Shown here piece after piece: positions 1 to 8,543 of a DNA stretch of 64,000 nt (position 1 is the stretch's first letter; every line of letters starts with the position of its first letter). Origin of the DNA: Alphaproteobacteria bacterium. GTDB taxonomy: Bacteria > Pseudomonadota > Alphaproteobacteria > CAAGCB01 > CAG-977. Below the pieces are notes generated by a model. It made no database searches. It was not told the DNA's origin and saw only the letters and a list, made by a program, of their open reading frames with translations. Location: the NCBI GenBank assembly GCA_900768845.1, contig CAAGEK010000064.1:9773-73772 (forward strand), read 5' to 3'. The translations under genes were made by a program, and so were the position numbers.

Positions 1-1305
1 TTCGCCAGAGCGGGAGACCTTCAAAAACGTTTGTTATTTACTTTGGGAGCCATGATTGTTTACCGGTTGGGAACCTTTATTCCTCTTCCGGGGATTAATT
101 CCGTTATTTTAGAAGAAGTTTTCTCCAGAAATTCCGGCGGGATTCTGGGAATGTTTAATATGTTTACCGGCGGTGCGCTGTCTCGTATGACGTTGTTCGC
201 ATTGAACATCATGCCTTATATTTCCGCATCGATTATCGTTCAGCTGGCCGGATCCGTGATCCCCAGCCTGATGGCATTGAAAAAGGAAGGCGAGTCCGGA
301 CAACGCAAGATGACGCAGTACACCCGTTATCTGACGGTTTTGATTACGATTATCCAAGGATACGGCATTGCCGTCGGTTTGGAGGCTTTGGCCGGGGCGT
401 CGGGAACTTCCGCGGTTATCAACCCCGGACAGTGGTTTCGCTTTACAACGGTTGTTTCCTTGCTGGGCGGTACGATGTTTATCGTGTGGTTGGGCGACCA
501 GATTACGGCTCGCGGAGTCGGCAACGGTTCTTCGTTGATTATTACGGCCGGTATCATTGCCGGTTTGCCGGTCGGTTTGGCGCAGACTTTCGAACTGGCG
601 CGTGCGGGCGAAATTTCGACGTTGATGTTGTTCGCCTTGTTGATTGCGGTTGTCGCATTGGTTTACTTCGTCGTATTTATGGAACGCGCCCAACGTCGTA
701 TTCTTATCCAGTATCCGAAGCGTCAGGTCGCAGGGCGTATGATGGGCGCGGAAAGCTCTCATTTGCCTTTGAAGCTGAACCCGACGGGCGTTATTCCGCC
801 GATTTTCGCCAGCTCTTTATTGCTGTTGCCGATGACGATCGTTGATTTTTCCGTAAAGCAAGGCTCCGCTTCGGGCATTCTGGCGACTTTGGCTACGGTT
901 TTGTCGCACGGCCAGCCTTTGTATCTGGCTCTTTATGCCGCATTGATCATCTTCTTTACGTTCTTTTACACGGCGGTTGTTTTTAATCCCGAGGAAACCG
1001 CCGATAATTTAAAACGTCACGGCGGTTTCATCGCGGGAATCCGTCCGGGGAAAAGCACGGCGGAATATTTGGATTACGTTATCACACGTTTGACGGTTTT
1101 GGGATCGATTTATTTGGCGGCGATTTGTTGCTTCCCCGAATTGACGATCGCCCATTTCTCGATTCCCTTCTTCCTCGGCGGTACGACTTTGCTGATCGTC
1201 GTTTCCGTGACGATGGAGTTCGCCGCCCAGATTCAATCCCATCTGTTGGCGCATCAATATGAAGGCTTGTTGAAAAAAGCCAAACTCAAAGGACGGATCA
1301 AGTGA
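1..1305 (+). CDS. secY: Preprotein translocase subunit SecY (5' end outside window)
   Basis: Forms the protein-conducting channel of the SecYEG translocon in the inner membrane. The reading frame is open from the first base of the window, so the start codon and roughly the first 10-15 residues are missing; 434 residues remain. Hydrophobic membrane segments run through the whole protein, with family-typical stretches such as GTFIPLPGI near the start, the cytoplasmic loop ERAQRRI, and FNPEETADNLK before the last membrane pair. The stop overlaps the adk start by 4 bases. secY-adk at the end of the spc ribosomal operon is the usual proteobacterial order. Confidence 0.96.
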   Translation, partial: FARAGDLQKRLLFTLGAMIVYRLGTFIPLPGINSVILEEVFSRNSGGILGMFNMFTGGALSRMTLFALNIMPYISASIIVQLAGSVIPSLMALKKEGESGQRKMTQYTRYLTVLITIIQGYGIAVGLEALAGASGTSAVINPGQWFRFTTVVSLLGGTMFIVWLGDQITARGVGNGSSLIITAGIIAGLPVGLAQTFELARAGEISTLMLFALLIAVVALVYFVVFMERAQRRILIQYPKRQVAGRMMGAESSHLPLKLNPTGVIPPIFASSLLLLPMTIVDFSVKQGSASGILATLATVLSHGQPLYLALYAALIIFFTFFYTAVVFNPEETADNLKRHGGFIAGIRPGKSTAEYLDYVITRLTVLGSIYLAAICCFPELTIAHFSIPFFLGGTTLLIVVSVTMEFAAQIQSHLLAHQYEGLLKKAKLKGRIK

Positions 1306-1964
1306 TCAGTAACGGCAAGCATCTGGTCTTGATGGCACCGCCCGGAGGCGGGAAAGGAACGCAAGCGCGTTTGTTGCGCGACCGATTGAACGTACCGCAT
1401 TTGTCAACGGGCGAGATGCTCCGTAACGCGGGCAGGGCGGGAACGCCGCTCGGTTTGCAAGCGAAAGAGCTGATTGACAAAGGGAATTTTGTTCCTGATG
1501 AAATGATTATCGCTTTGATTTCGGAACGCCTTGACGAGCCGGATTGCAAGGAAGGCTTCATTTTGGACGGTTTCCCCCGTACCTTGCCGCAGGCGAAAGC
1601 TTTGGACGAGCTTCTTTTTGAAAAGGGGCGAAGCTTGGATCACGTTATTGAAATCCAAGTGCCGGACGATTTGATTATTCAGCGCATTATCGGCCGTTTT
1701 TCGTGTGCGGATTGCGGAGCGATGTATCATGATACGCTGAAGCCGACAAAAGTTTTCGGAAGATGCGACGATTGCGGCGGGTCCAATTTCATCCGCCGTC
1801 AGGATGACAACTGGGAAACGGTCGTCGCACGTTTAAAAACGTATCGGGCGATCACAACGCCGGTTTTGCCCTATTATGAACACCAAGGACTGCTGGTGAC
1901 GATTGACGGAACCGGATCGGTCGATGATGTGATGCAAAAGTTGGAACGCGTTATCGGTCAATAA
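1302..1964 (+). CDS. adk: Adenylate kinase
   Basis: Cytoplasmic enzyme catalysing AMP + ATP to 2 ADP. The 220-residue protein starts at a GTG inside the secY stop (GTGA overlap), so the two are translationally coupled. Seen: P-loop APPGGGKGT near residues 12-20, AMP-binding STGEML, DGFPRT, and a long LID domain with four cysteines (CADC...CDDC) that in this family bind zinc. The first P-loop position is Ala where most family members have Gly; otherwise the motif is intact. Identity is secure. Confidence 0.96.
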   Translation: MISNGKHLVLMAPPGGGKGTQARLLRDRLNVPHLSTGEMLRNAGRAGTPLGLQAKELIDKGNFVPDEMIIALISERLDEPDCKEGFILDGFPRTLPQAKALDELLFEKGRSLDHVIEIQVPDDLIIQRIIGRFSCADCGAMYHDTLKPTKVFGRCDDCGGSNFIRRQDDNWETVVARLKTYRAITTPVLPYYEHQGLLVTIDGTGSVDDVMQKLERVIGQ

Positions 1965-1982
1965 TCCGGAAAGGGGATTTCC

Positions 1983-3281
1983 ATGGGAATAATCAGCGAA
2001 GCCAGAGATGAATTGGACGGCATTATCAAAGAAATTCCATGGGAAGAGCCTTTGATTCCTTTCACCCTTTATGCCGACAACGAGCCTCACAAAGCCCGAC
2101 TGTCCCATATAATCAATACGGTCGCAAAAGGGTCGCCTTTCGGAAAAGCTTTGCTGGAAAGTGCGGCGAACGCGGGATATTCCCTGTCAATGGAGTATAT
2201 GCATTCGGCCGCCGGATGTTGCGATGCACGGGAAAAGCGGATATTTTTGAATCCTTCGCTGACCGACGATTCTCTGGTGTCGACTTTGGTGCACGAATCC
2301 CGCCATGCGCAACAGGATGAACGGGCGGAATGGTCGATTGAACGCGGTTGGCACGATTTTGTTTCGGAAGTCATGTTTTGCCGTGCATCCGAGGCGGACG
2401 CCCAAGCGGCGGCGGTTGCGGCCTGTCATGAAATCGCGGTGAATACGGGCAATAAGGCTCCGTATTACTGTATGCGTGAAGGCGATCCTTTTATTGTCGG
2501 CGGCTTTTCTTCAAAAAAAGAACCTCATTCGGATCGGGTGACTCCCGAAATGTTTCAGGCGGCTTTTGACGGCTGGTATAAGAATACCTCGATGGTTGAA
2601 GCCTATGAAGAGGACTATTTTTCCGGAAAAATGCGCCAAGCGATACGTTCGGGCGATTTTTCCCAAACGCCGTACGATCGTCCTCTGACGTCCCGCCGGA
2701 TCGTTGAAACGTTTTGTACGGATATGAACGGCGAATGTTATTGGAAGCATGATCCGGATGTTTTATCGGATCGCAACAAATTATCGATTTGCTCCGGAAC
2801 GCGAAAAGTTGCAGATAAGTTTTTCAAGGTTCGGCAGGAAAAGACGGGAAAAACAGCCGATTTGTCGTATTCCGATTTGAAAGTGAGGGACGGGGAGGCG
2901 TCTTTCTCTGAAAGTGTCGGCCTGTTGAAACGCGCTTTTTCCGGAGAGTACCTCAAAAGTTTCGCCCGCGATTTGAAAGCGGAAGTCGATTTTGAAAAAG
3001 AAGGCTCTTTGCTGGAAAAACAGCGCATGAACCATTTGGTGAATGAACTCTGTAAGGATGCGAACGCCAAAAAAGCCGTAAAAGCTTTGAAAGCGGCGGG
3101 ATATTCTCTGGCGATGGAAAGCTTGGGCAAATCCGTTTCGGTGCGGGACGAGAGGAACAAGGTTGTCATTTTGGCGCGTCAGGCTTCCGACCGGAGCTTG
3201 AAGGACGCTTTGTTGAAAGAAGCGAAAGCGGCGGGGGCTTCGGAAGCCGCCCGCCTGAAATTCGTTTCGCGCAGCCGGTGA
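1983..3281 (+). CDS. Putative zinc metallopeptidase-like protein (DUF6782-type), unknown role
   Basis: A 432-residue protein with no signal peptide or membrane segment. Residues about 55-150 look like a small zinc-metallopeptidase domain: HESRH at 104-108 fits HExxH, and Glu137 in a downstream helix could be the third ligand. The C-terminal 70 residues (363-432) appear to be a degenerate second copy: AGYSLAMESLGKSVSVRDER aligns with AGYSLSMEYMHSAAGCCDAR at 64-83, but the HExxH position has become KEAKA. It sits 18 bases after adk and is followed by a terminator, so it is probably co-transcribed with secY-adk. Substrate and function are unknown; assignment to DUF6782 is from the motif pattern only. 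Confidence 0.6.
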   Translation: MGIISEARDELDGIIKEIPWEEPLIPFTLYADNEPHKARLSHIINTVAKGSPFGKALLESAANAGYSLSMEYMHSAAGCCDAREKRIFLNPSLTDDSLVSTLVHESRHAQQDERAEWSIERGWHDFVSEVMFCRASEADAQAAAVAACHEIAVNTGNKAPYYCMREGDPFIVGGFSSKKEPHSDRVTPEMFQAAFDGWYKNTSMVEAYEEDYFSGKMRQAIRSGDFSQTPYDRPLTSRRIVETFCTDMNGECYWKHDPDVLSDRNKLSICSGTRKVADKFFKVRQEKTGKTADLSYSDLKVRDGEASFSESVGLLKRAFSGEYLKSFARDLKAEVDFEKEGSLLEKQRMNHLVNELCKDANAKKAVKALKAAGYSLAMESLGKSVSVRDERNKVVILARQASDRSLKDALLKEAKAAGASEAARLKFVSRSR

Positions 3282-3331
3282 GGGAAGGCAGTCGTATCGA
3301 ATCGGACTTTGTTTTCGGGATTGAAACACGC

Positions 3332-3355
3332 AAGGCGGCAGGTTGCCGCCTTTTG
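3332..3355 (+). terminator. Intrinsic terminator after the metallopeptidase-like gene
   Basis: A 9-bp perfect stem (AAGGCGGCA paired with TGCCGCCTT) with a 3-base loop runs into TTTT. It lies 50 bases past the stop and separates secY-adk transcription from the alpha operon. Confidence 0.75.
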
Positions 3356-3456
3356 TATATGCGGCATACGTTTTTTGGCGCGGGGGAACTTTTTTGTTTT
3401 CCGGCTTCGAAAAACGGAAAAGTTTTGAAAAAATGAAAAAAAATCGGCAGAATATA

Positions 3457-3483
3457 TTGACTCCTGACAAGCTTGAGTATACT
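3457..3483 (+). promoter_or_regulatory. Probable sigma-70 promoter of the alpha operon
   Basis: TTGACT at 3457-3462 and TATACT at 3478-3483. The spacing is 15 bases, shorter than the ideal 17; a register with a 17-base spacer uses the poorer TACTTT at 3480. It lies just past the preceding terminator and about 100 bases before rpsM, where a separate promoter would be needed. Confidence 0.55.
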
Positions 3484-3492
3484 TTGAGCACT

Positions 3493-3523
3493 CCATAAGG
3501 TTTGCGCAGAAAACGCCTTATGG
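3493..3523 (+). promoter_or_regulatory. Hairpin leader of the rpsM operon mRNA
   Basis: An 8-bp perfect inverted repeat (CCATAAGG / CCTTATGG) with a 15-base loop starts about 10 bases past the proposed -10 box, at the 5' end of the expected transcript. A second small inverted repeat, TCCGT / ACGGA, follows near 3533-3552. No U-run follows, so it is not a plain terminator. In many bacteria alpha-operon leaders bind S4 for autoregulation; rpsD is not visible here and this role is inference. Confidence 0.4.
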
Positions 3524-3582
3524 TTCAGTGTGTCCGTTTTAAAAGGACGGATTTGTTTTGATTTGTGTTAGGAGAAGTTACT

Positions 3583-3957
3583 TTGGCACGTATTGCTGGT
3601 GTAAATATTCCGACGAATAAGCGTGTTGTCATTGCATTGACATACATACACGGTATCGGCCGGACGCTTGCTCAGGAAATCTGTGGCAAGTTGAACATTC
3701 AGGACGCCCGCCGCGTAAGCGAGCTGACTGATGATGAAGTTTTGAAATTACGCGAATTGATCGACCATGAATATCATGTCGAAGGCGAGTTGCGCCGTGA
3801 AGTCGGCGTGAACATCAAACGTCTGATGGACTTGGGATGCTACCGCGGTTTGCGTCATCGTAAAGGTCTGCCCGTTCGCGGTCAGCGGACGCATACGAAC
3901 GCACGCACGCGCAAAGGCCCCGCAAAGCCGATTGCCGGTAAGAAAAAAGCAGTTTAG
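3583..3957 (+). CDS. rpsM: 30S ribosomal protein S13
   Basis: Component of the 30S head contacting the P-site tRNA and bridging to 50S L5. TTG at 3583 is chosen because it gives the conserved N-terminus MARIAGVNIPTNKRV and has AGGAG 8 bases upstream; a longer start at 3565 would place the ribosome site inside the gene. The 124-residue product has the basic tail RGQRTHTNARTRKGPAKP typical of S13. First gene of the alpha operon. Confidence 0.96.
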   Translation: MARIAGVNIPTNKRVVIALTYIHGIGRTLAQEICGKLNIQDARRVSELTDDEVLKLRELIDHEYHVEGELRREVGVNIKRLMDLGCYRGLRHRKGLPVRGQRTHTNARTRKGPAKPIAGKKKAV

Positions 3958-3978
3958 TTTAAGATAGGAAGATTATTC

Positions 3979-4377
3979 ATGGCTAAAACAGCGACAAACG
4001 CGGTTCGCACGAAAAAACGCGAACGCAAGAATATTACTTCCGGCGTTGCACACGTCAATTCGACGTTTAACAACACGAAAGTAACGATTACGGATGCTCA
4101 GGGCAATGCGATTTCCTGGTCTTCCGCAGGAGCTCACGGTTTCAAAGGGTCTCGCAAATCCACCCCGTACGCCGCGCAGGTTACTGCCGAAGACGCCGGA
4201 AAGAAGGCGGCCGAGCATGGAATGAAGACTTTGGAAGTATGGGTGAAGGGTCCCGGCGCAGGTCGTGAGTCCGCTCTTCGTGCATTGCAGTCGGTCGGTT
4301 TCGTCATTACGGCGATTCGCGACGTTACTGCCGTTCCGCACAACGGTTGCCGTCCCCGCAAACGCCGTCGCGTTTAA
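3979..4377 (+). CDS. rpsK: 30S ribosomal protein S11
   Basis: Platform protein of the 30S subunit that contacts mRNA near the E site. The 132-residue protein carries the family signatures HVNSTFNNT, GAHGFKGSRKSTPYAAQ, VKGPGAGRESA and the C-terminal PHNGCRPRKRRRV. It lies 21 bases after rpsM, with AGGAA before the ATG. Confidence 0.97.
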   Translation: MAKTATNAVRTKKRERKNITSGVAHVNSTFNNTKVTITDAQGNAISWSSAGAHGFKGSRKSTPYAAQVTAEDAGKKAAEHGMKTLEVWVKGPGAGRESALRALQSVGFVITAIRDVTAVPHNGCRPRKRRRV

Positions 4378-4463
4378 CGGATCGGCGCGGCGGCTTTTCG
4401 CCGTCGTCCGTTTCAAGTTGGAAATGTGCCGCAAGGCACTGATTTTGATGCAGGAGATTACCC

Positions 4464-5480
4464 GTGATTCAAAAAAATTGGCAGGATTTGATTAAGCCAA
4501 GCAACATTGAGGTCGAACATTCCGAAGGTTCCGCCCGCAAAGCGACGGTCGTCGTCGAACCGCTGGAACGCGGCTTCGGTATGACACTGGGCAATGCTTT
4601 GCGCCGTGTTTTGCTGTCTTCATTGCAGGGGGCTGCGGTGACGGCGATTCATATCGACGGCGTTTTGCACGAGTTTTCGTCGATTGCCGGCGTTCGCGAA
4701 GACGTTTCCGATATTATTTTGAATATCAAAACGCTTGCTTTGCGCTATGACGGCGAGGGAACGCGCCGCATGACGTTAAAGGCGGAAGGCCCCGGCGAAG
4801 TGACGGCTTCGATGATTGAAACGGGTCATGATGTTGAAATCATGAATCCCGAATTGGTTATCTGCACGCTGGACAAGGGTGCTTCCTTGAATATGGAATT
4901 GACCGTCGGAACGGGCAAGGGCTATGTCCCCGCGTCCCAGAACCGTCCGGAAGATTGCCCCATCGGTTTGATTCCCGTTGATTCGATTTTCAGCCCGATC
5001 ACCCGAGTCGTTTATAAGGTCGACAATGCCCGCGTGGGTCAGGTGACGGACTATGACAAATTGTCTTTGACAGTGGAAACCAACGGAGCCGTTTCTCCCG
5101 AAGATGCCGTCGCATTGTCGGCGCGCATTTTGCAGGAACAGCTCAAGCTCTTCATTAACTTTGAAGAACCCGAAGAATCCGTTGAAGCCGAAAAGAAAGA
5201 CGAATTGCCGTTCAATCGCAATTTGTTGCGCAAGGTGGACGAATTGGAATTGTCCGTCCGTTCGGCGAACTGCCTGAAAAACGACAGCATCGTTTATATC
5301 GGCGATTTGGTTCAAAAGACGGAAGCCGAAATGTTGCGTACACCGAACTTCGGCCGCAAATCTTTGAACGAAATCAAAGAAGTCCTGTCCCAGATGGGGT
5401 TGCACCTCGGTATGGAAGTGGTCGGATGGCCGCCTGAAAATATCGAAACGCTGTCCAAGGGATTGGAAGAACCGTTTTAA
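4464..5480 (+). CDS. rpoA: DNA-directed RNA polymerase subunit alpha
   Basis: Assembly platform of RNA polymerase. GTG at 4464, 7 bases after AGGAG, gives the typical start MIQKNWQDLIKP. In 338 residues it has the N-terminal dimerisation domain (GFGMTLGNALRRVLLSS near 35-51), an acidic linker around 230-245, and the C-terminal domain with RTPNFGRKSLNEIKEVL, which binds UP elements and activators. Normal length and order for the alpha operon. Confidence 0.97.
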   Translation: MIQKNWQDLIKPSNIEVEHSEGSARKATVVVEPLERGFGMTLGNALRRVLLSSLQGAAVTAIHIDGVLHEFSSIAGVREDVSDIILNIKTLALRYDGEGTRRMTLKAEGPGEVTASMIETGHDVEIMNPELVICTLDKGASLNMELTVGTGKGYVPASQNRPEDCPIGLIPVDSIFSPITRVVYKVDNARVGQVTDYDKLSLTVETNGAVSPEDAVALSARILQEQLKLFINFEEPEESVEAEKKDELPFNRNLLRKVDELELSVRSANCLKNDSIVYIGDLVQKTEAEMLRTPNFGRKSLNEIKEVLSQMGLHLGMEVVGWPPENIETLSKGLEEPF

Positions 5481-5644
5481 TCAGCCGGCCGCCGGTTGGG
5501 TTTCGGCGACCGAGAATACAAAAATTCCTGTTCAGTCAAACAGGGCTTTGACATACGCGTTAGCTTCGGCGGACGATGGCCGCAGTGAGCGGTGTCAAAG
5601 GAGGGATTATCGACTTCGCGAGCGAGGTCTTTAAGGAGGAAATC

Positions 5645-6070
5645 ATGAATCATCGTAATAGCAAGCGTAAGCTTAACAAATCTTTCGCTCATCGCCGTTC
5701 CATGTTTGCGAATATGGCCAACGCCCTGATCAAACATGAACAAATCAAAACCACACTGCCCAAAGCAAAGGAACTGCGTCCTGTCTTTGAAAAACTTATC
5801 ACGGCCGCCAAAGTCGGTGATTTGCATAAACGCCGCCAGTTGATTTCTTTCCTGCGCGACGAAAAGATGGTTGAAAAACTGATCTCGACGATTGCGGTTC
5901 GTTACAAAGAACGCAACGGCGGTTACACGCGTGTTTTAAAGGCCGGTTTGCGCTATGGCGACTGCGCTCCGATGGCGGTTATGGAACTGGTCGACCGTGA
6001 CGTTACGGCGAAAGGCAAAGATTCCGGCCCCGTCGTTAAGAACGAAGCGGAAATTTCGGCCGATAAGTAA
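5645..6070 (+). CDS. rplQ: 50S ribosomal protein L17
   Basis: L17 lies at the exit-tunnel side of the 50S subunit. ATG at 5645 is chosen because it gives the conserved MNHRNSKRKLNKSFAHRR and follows AAGGAGGA closely; a longer frame from 5576 has no homology-like content. 141 residues, with the usual core RRSMFANMANALIKHE and NGGYTRVLKAG. Last gene of the alpha operon, followed at once by a strong terminator. Confidence 0.96.
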   Translation: MNHRNSKRKLNKSFAHRRSMFANMANALIKHEQIKTTLPKAKELRPVFEKLITAAKVGDLHKRRQLISFLRDEKMVEKLISTIAVRYKERNGGYTRVLKAGLRYGDCAPMAVMELVDRDVTAKGKDSGPVVKNEAEISADK

Positions 6071-6090
6071 GCGGATTCGCTTTTATCAAA

Positions 6091-6123
6091 AAAACTGCCC
6101 GAAGCGATTCGGGCAGTTTTTTC
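6091..6123 (+). terminator. Intrinsic terminator of the alpha operon
   Basis: A 13-bp perfect stem (AAAACTGCCCGAA / TTCGGGCAGTTTT) with a GCGA loop and a T-run, starting 20 bases after the rplQ stop. Confidence 0.92.
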
Positions 6124-6209
6124 TTTGCCCGACCGGAACATTGACCAAAAACGAAAAAAAGCCGGTATTTCCTGAATAGTGGAGTTTTTTTTGAAAAAAA
6201 GAACGAGCG

Positions 6210-7105
6210 ATGAGCTTGAGTGTCATAAAAATGCCGAATCCGACGGAACCGGCTTCGGATTTTGACAGAACGGCGCATGAGAATCGAGTGGCGAAGGAAA
6301 ATCGGGAAACCGTTGCTGATGTTTTCGCTCTTCTGCTCCTGAAACGTCAGGGAAAGTGCCTCTTCCCGTTTCCAAAGAGGCATGGGCGCGGATGTTGGCG
6401 GCCGGTTTTACGGTTCGGCGCACGTTATCGGAAGCGACCGGCGGTAAAAGCCTGAATGAAAATTCACCGAAAGGTACGAATACCCCCGAAGAAACGGCTG
6501 AATATCGGGCGGGTATTTGGATAGAGTCTGCCTTGTTTCCGACCGGCTTGGAAAAAAAAAGAAACGGAAAAAGCCATTGAGAAAAAGCTTGAACATGCGA
6601 AAGTACGCGAAAAATACTCTCCTTTATGGACTTTTCCGGTTCGGAACGGGGCATTAAGGAAAAAGAGGCGGCTTTGAAAAAAGAAGCGGCCGCTTTCGGG
6701 TTGAAAGAAAAATTGAATTACGCGACGGACGCAGAATACGGCAGTGCGGTATCGTCGTTATCGGCGGCCGGTCGGTACGGCGGCGTCGACTTTCGCATCC
6801 GCCGCGGCGAACGATCCCGCCGTTATATCAAAAGCGGCACGGGATACATTTTGGTTCAAGGGGCAAAGTCCGCCGTTGCTGTTGCAGTGCGATCAAACGA
6901 GGAAGATTCAAAAATCGCCGCATATACCGATATTAAACACAGTCTGCCGGCTTTAAAATTGCTGAAACGCTCCGTTTCGGAAAAAAGGAAAGAAGTCGCG
7001 AAGATTAACCTTTTGCTTGACGCGAGTAAACCGGCCGGAAAGAAAGGAAAATCGCTTTTTTCCGCGGCGTTACGGCAACGCTCGGGCGCGCAGACGGGAA
7101 AATGA
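6210..7105 (+). pseudogene. Decayed copy of the accessory paralog family at 7295 and 9035
   Basis: No single frame covers this stretch, but pieces in two frames align in order with the intact gene at 7295. Seen: EKAIEKKL just after an A9 run (6552-6560) matches EKAIKNNL; LNYATDAE near 6712 matches LSYATDAD; the alternative frame at about 6770-6835 reads AASTFASAAANDPAVIS, like the first membrane segment of the intact copy; then the first frame resumes with GYILVQGAKSAVAVAV and DIKHSLPALKLLKR, matching GYTLAKGVKTAVAAAT and NLKHTQLALKLLKR. At least four frameshifts are needed (about 6350, 6555, 6625, 6770-6840). The C-terminal GYGNPGGFV motif is absent. Sequencing error is unlikely, as neighbouring genes are clean. 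Confidence 0.75.
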
Positions 7106-7170
7106 AAACTCTGTCGAAACCTGTAAAAAGGCGTTGTTTATAAAATCGATTTTTTTATTTTGTCTAAAAG

Positions 7171-7199
7171 ACCGTCCGGAAGAAATCGGACGGTTTTTG
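7171..7199 (+). terminator. Intrinsic terminator after the decayed copy
   Basis: An 8-bp stem ACCGTCCG / CGGACGGT with an 8-base loop, followed by TTTTT. Confidence 0.75.
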
Positions 7200-7228
7200 C
7201 ATTTTTTGAAAGATGAGGACGAAAAATA

Positions 7229-7257
7229 TTGACAAAATTTTACAAACAAGCTAAATT
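7229..7257 (+). promoter_or_regulatory. Sigma-70 promoter for the 7295 gene
   Basis: Consensus TTGACA at 7229-7234, a 17-base spacer, and TAAATT at 7252-7257. This shows that the in-frame TTG at 7229 is the -35 box and not a start codon. Confidence 0.7.
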
Positions 7258-7294
7258 TTTCTTAAAAGGTTCTTTTGGGAAAGGATGTTCTGTA

Positions 7295-8308
7295 ATGCTG
7301 AATTTAGACACAAGAACGGTTTATACCGATAAAGGATACGAGATTGAAGTTCCGGATGTCCCGGGATTGGGGGAGTCTAAATCCGGCCGTTCGATAGCGT
7401 TGTTGGAAGCGTATTTGCAAAAATCGCGTGTGGTATCCGATTCAAAAACCAAAAACGATGCTGAAAAAGCCATTAAGAACAATCTGCGCGAATCGGCGGA
7501 GATGGTTGAAGAATTTAGAAATTTACCCAACGCACAGGCCTTTATCCATACGAAAGAAAAAAGCTTGGAAAAACAGCTTTCCCGGTACGGGACGCGCACG
7601 AAATTAAGCTATGCCACGGATGCGGACGTCGATCCGTTGTCAGGGGCTGTTTCAACGGGTATGGCTTCCGTCGCGACGGCTGTTTTCGGAACGGTCGCGG
7701 TACAGGATCCTTCCGCTTTGTCCGCCACGATCATGGTCGGAGCGTTGGGCTACACGTTGGCGAAAGGCGTTAAAACCGCCGTTGCCGCCGCAACCGAGGC
7801 GAAGACGGGCGAACAGTTGAAGGATATTGCGGAATATTCAAACCTGAAGCATACGCAACTGGCGTTAAAGCTTTTAAAACGGGAAGTTTCGGCTCCCGAA
7901 AAGGCGGCGGCACGGGCTCGGTACAAGGAAGAGGTCAACAAATTGTTTGCGGCGGGATACGGAAACCCCGGCGGTTTTGTGACGGTTCCGCCTGCTGAAA
8001 ACGGAGCAAAGCAGGAAGCGGCGGATGTCGCCGAATCGAAACCGGAAAAGAAAAAATCGACATATTGGCAGGATGTCAAAAAGTTGTTTGCGGACGGTTA
8101 TGGCAATCCGGGGGGCTTTGTGACCGTTCCTCCCGCCGGAAAGGACGATAAGCCCGCCGATACCGCCGAAAAATCCGGCAAGCCGGAAAAGAAAGCCGAA
8201 AAGGGCTCTTCTTACAAAGAGGAAGTCGCGCAACTGTATGCGACCTACGGCGGGGCAAGCGGCGGTTTCGTTCATAATGCTCTGGCGAACAAAAAGCGCG
8301 GTCGCTGA
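7295..8308 (+). CDS. Unknown protein with GYGNPGGFV repeats and a membrane hairpin
   Basis: Not a family I recognise. ATG at 7295 follows AAGGA (7281-7285). The 337-residue protein has a charged, probably helical N-terminal half, two hydrophobic segments at about 112-130 and 138-158 that could form a membrane hairpin, then a lysine/alanine-rich tail with three copies of a 24-residue unit starting at Tyr210, Tyr257 and Tyr307: Y(K/W)-x-x-V-x-x-L(F/Y)A followed by GYGNPGGFV in the first two and YGGASGGFV in the last. Copies are joined by Lys/Glu/Pro-rich linkers. The gene at 9035 shares the membrane region, the motif NLKHTQLALK and one C-terminal unit. It has its own promoter and terminator, so it is expressed alone. 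Confidence 0.7.
   Translation: MLNLDTRTVYTDKGYEIEVPDVPGLGESKSGRSIALLEAYLQKSRVVSDSKTKNDAEKAIKNNLRESAEMVEEFRNLPNAQAFIHTKEKSLEKQLSRYGTRTKLSYATDADVDPLSGAVSTGMASVATAVFGTVAVQDPSALSATIMVGALGYTLAKGVKTAVAAATEAKTGEQLKDIAEYSNLKHTQLALKLLKREVSAPEKAAARARYKEEVNKLFAAGYGNPGGFVTVPPAENGAKQEAADVAESKPEKKKSTYWQDVKKLFADGYGNPGGFVTVPPAGKDDKPADTAEKSGKPEKKAEKGSSYKEEVAQLYATYGGASGGFVHNALANKKRGR
7922..8284 (+). repeat. Three coding copies of a 24-residue motif
   Basis: Units at 7922-7993, 8063-8134 and 8213-8284, spaced 141 and 150 bases apart. The first two are nearly identical in protein (KLFA-x-GYGNPGGFVTVPP); the last, at the C-terminus, ends GGFVHNAL, as does the single unit in the 9035 gene (GGFVNNAL). Confidence 0.8.
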
Positions 8309-8342
8309 TACTTTACCGTCGGATTAAAAAAAACGTAACAAG

Positions 8343-8374
8343 AATGCCGTCCTGTTTTCGGGCGGCATTTTTTG
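8343..8374 (+). terminator. Intrinsic terminator after the 7295 gene
   Basis: A 10-bp stem (AATGCCGTCC / GGGCGGCATT, one G-T pair) with a 7-base loop and a run of six T. Confidence 0.85.
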
Positions 8375-8471
8375 TGTGATGAAAAATCTTGTCGTTTCAG
8401 GCAAGATGTGACAATAAACCATCCGCCGTTCGTCCGAAACGCCGTTTTTTGATGCGAACTCGGGATAAAGG

Positions 8472-8501
8472 CTGGCATAAACGGCTTATTGTCCGTATAA
8501 T
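8472..8501 (+). promoter_or_regulatory. Probable promoter for the 8544 gene
   Basis: A perfect TATAAT at 8496-8501, 43 bases before the start codon, with CTGGCA (4 of 6 matches to the -35 consensus) 18 bases upstream. Confidence 0.5.
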
Positions 8502-8543
8502 ACTTTAAAATTTTTTGTTTAATTCCAAAAAAAGGTAGACGAT

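Noticed and set aside
109..762. Minus-strand frame of 217 codons opposite secY
   Set aside because: Antisense shadow of a conserved membrane-protein gene; high Arg/Gln/His content typical of reverse reading.
7229..7294. Extended N-terminus of the 7295 gene from TTG at 7229
   Set aside because: That TTG is part of a consensus TTGACA with a -10 box 17 bases later; the ATG at 7295 has a good ribosome site.
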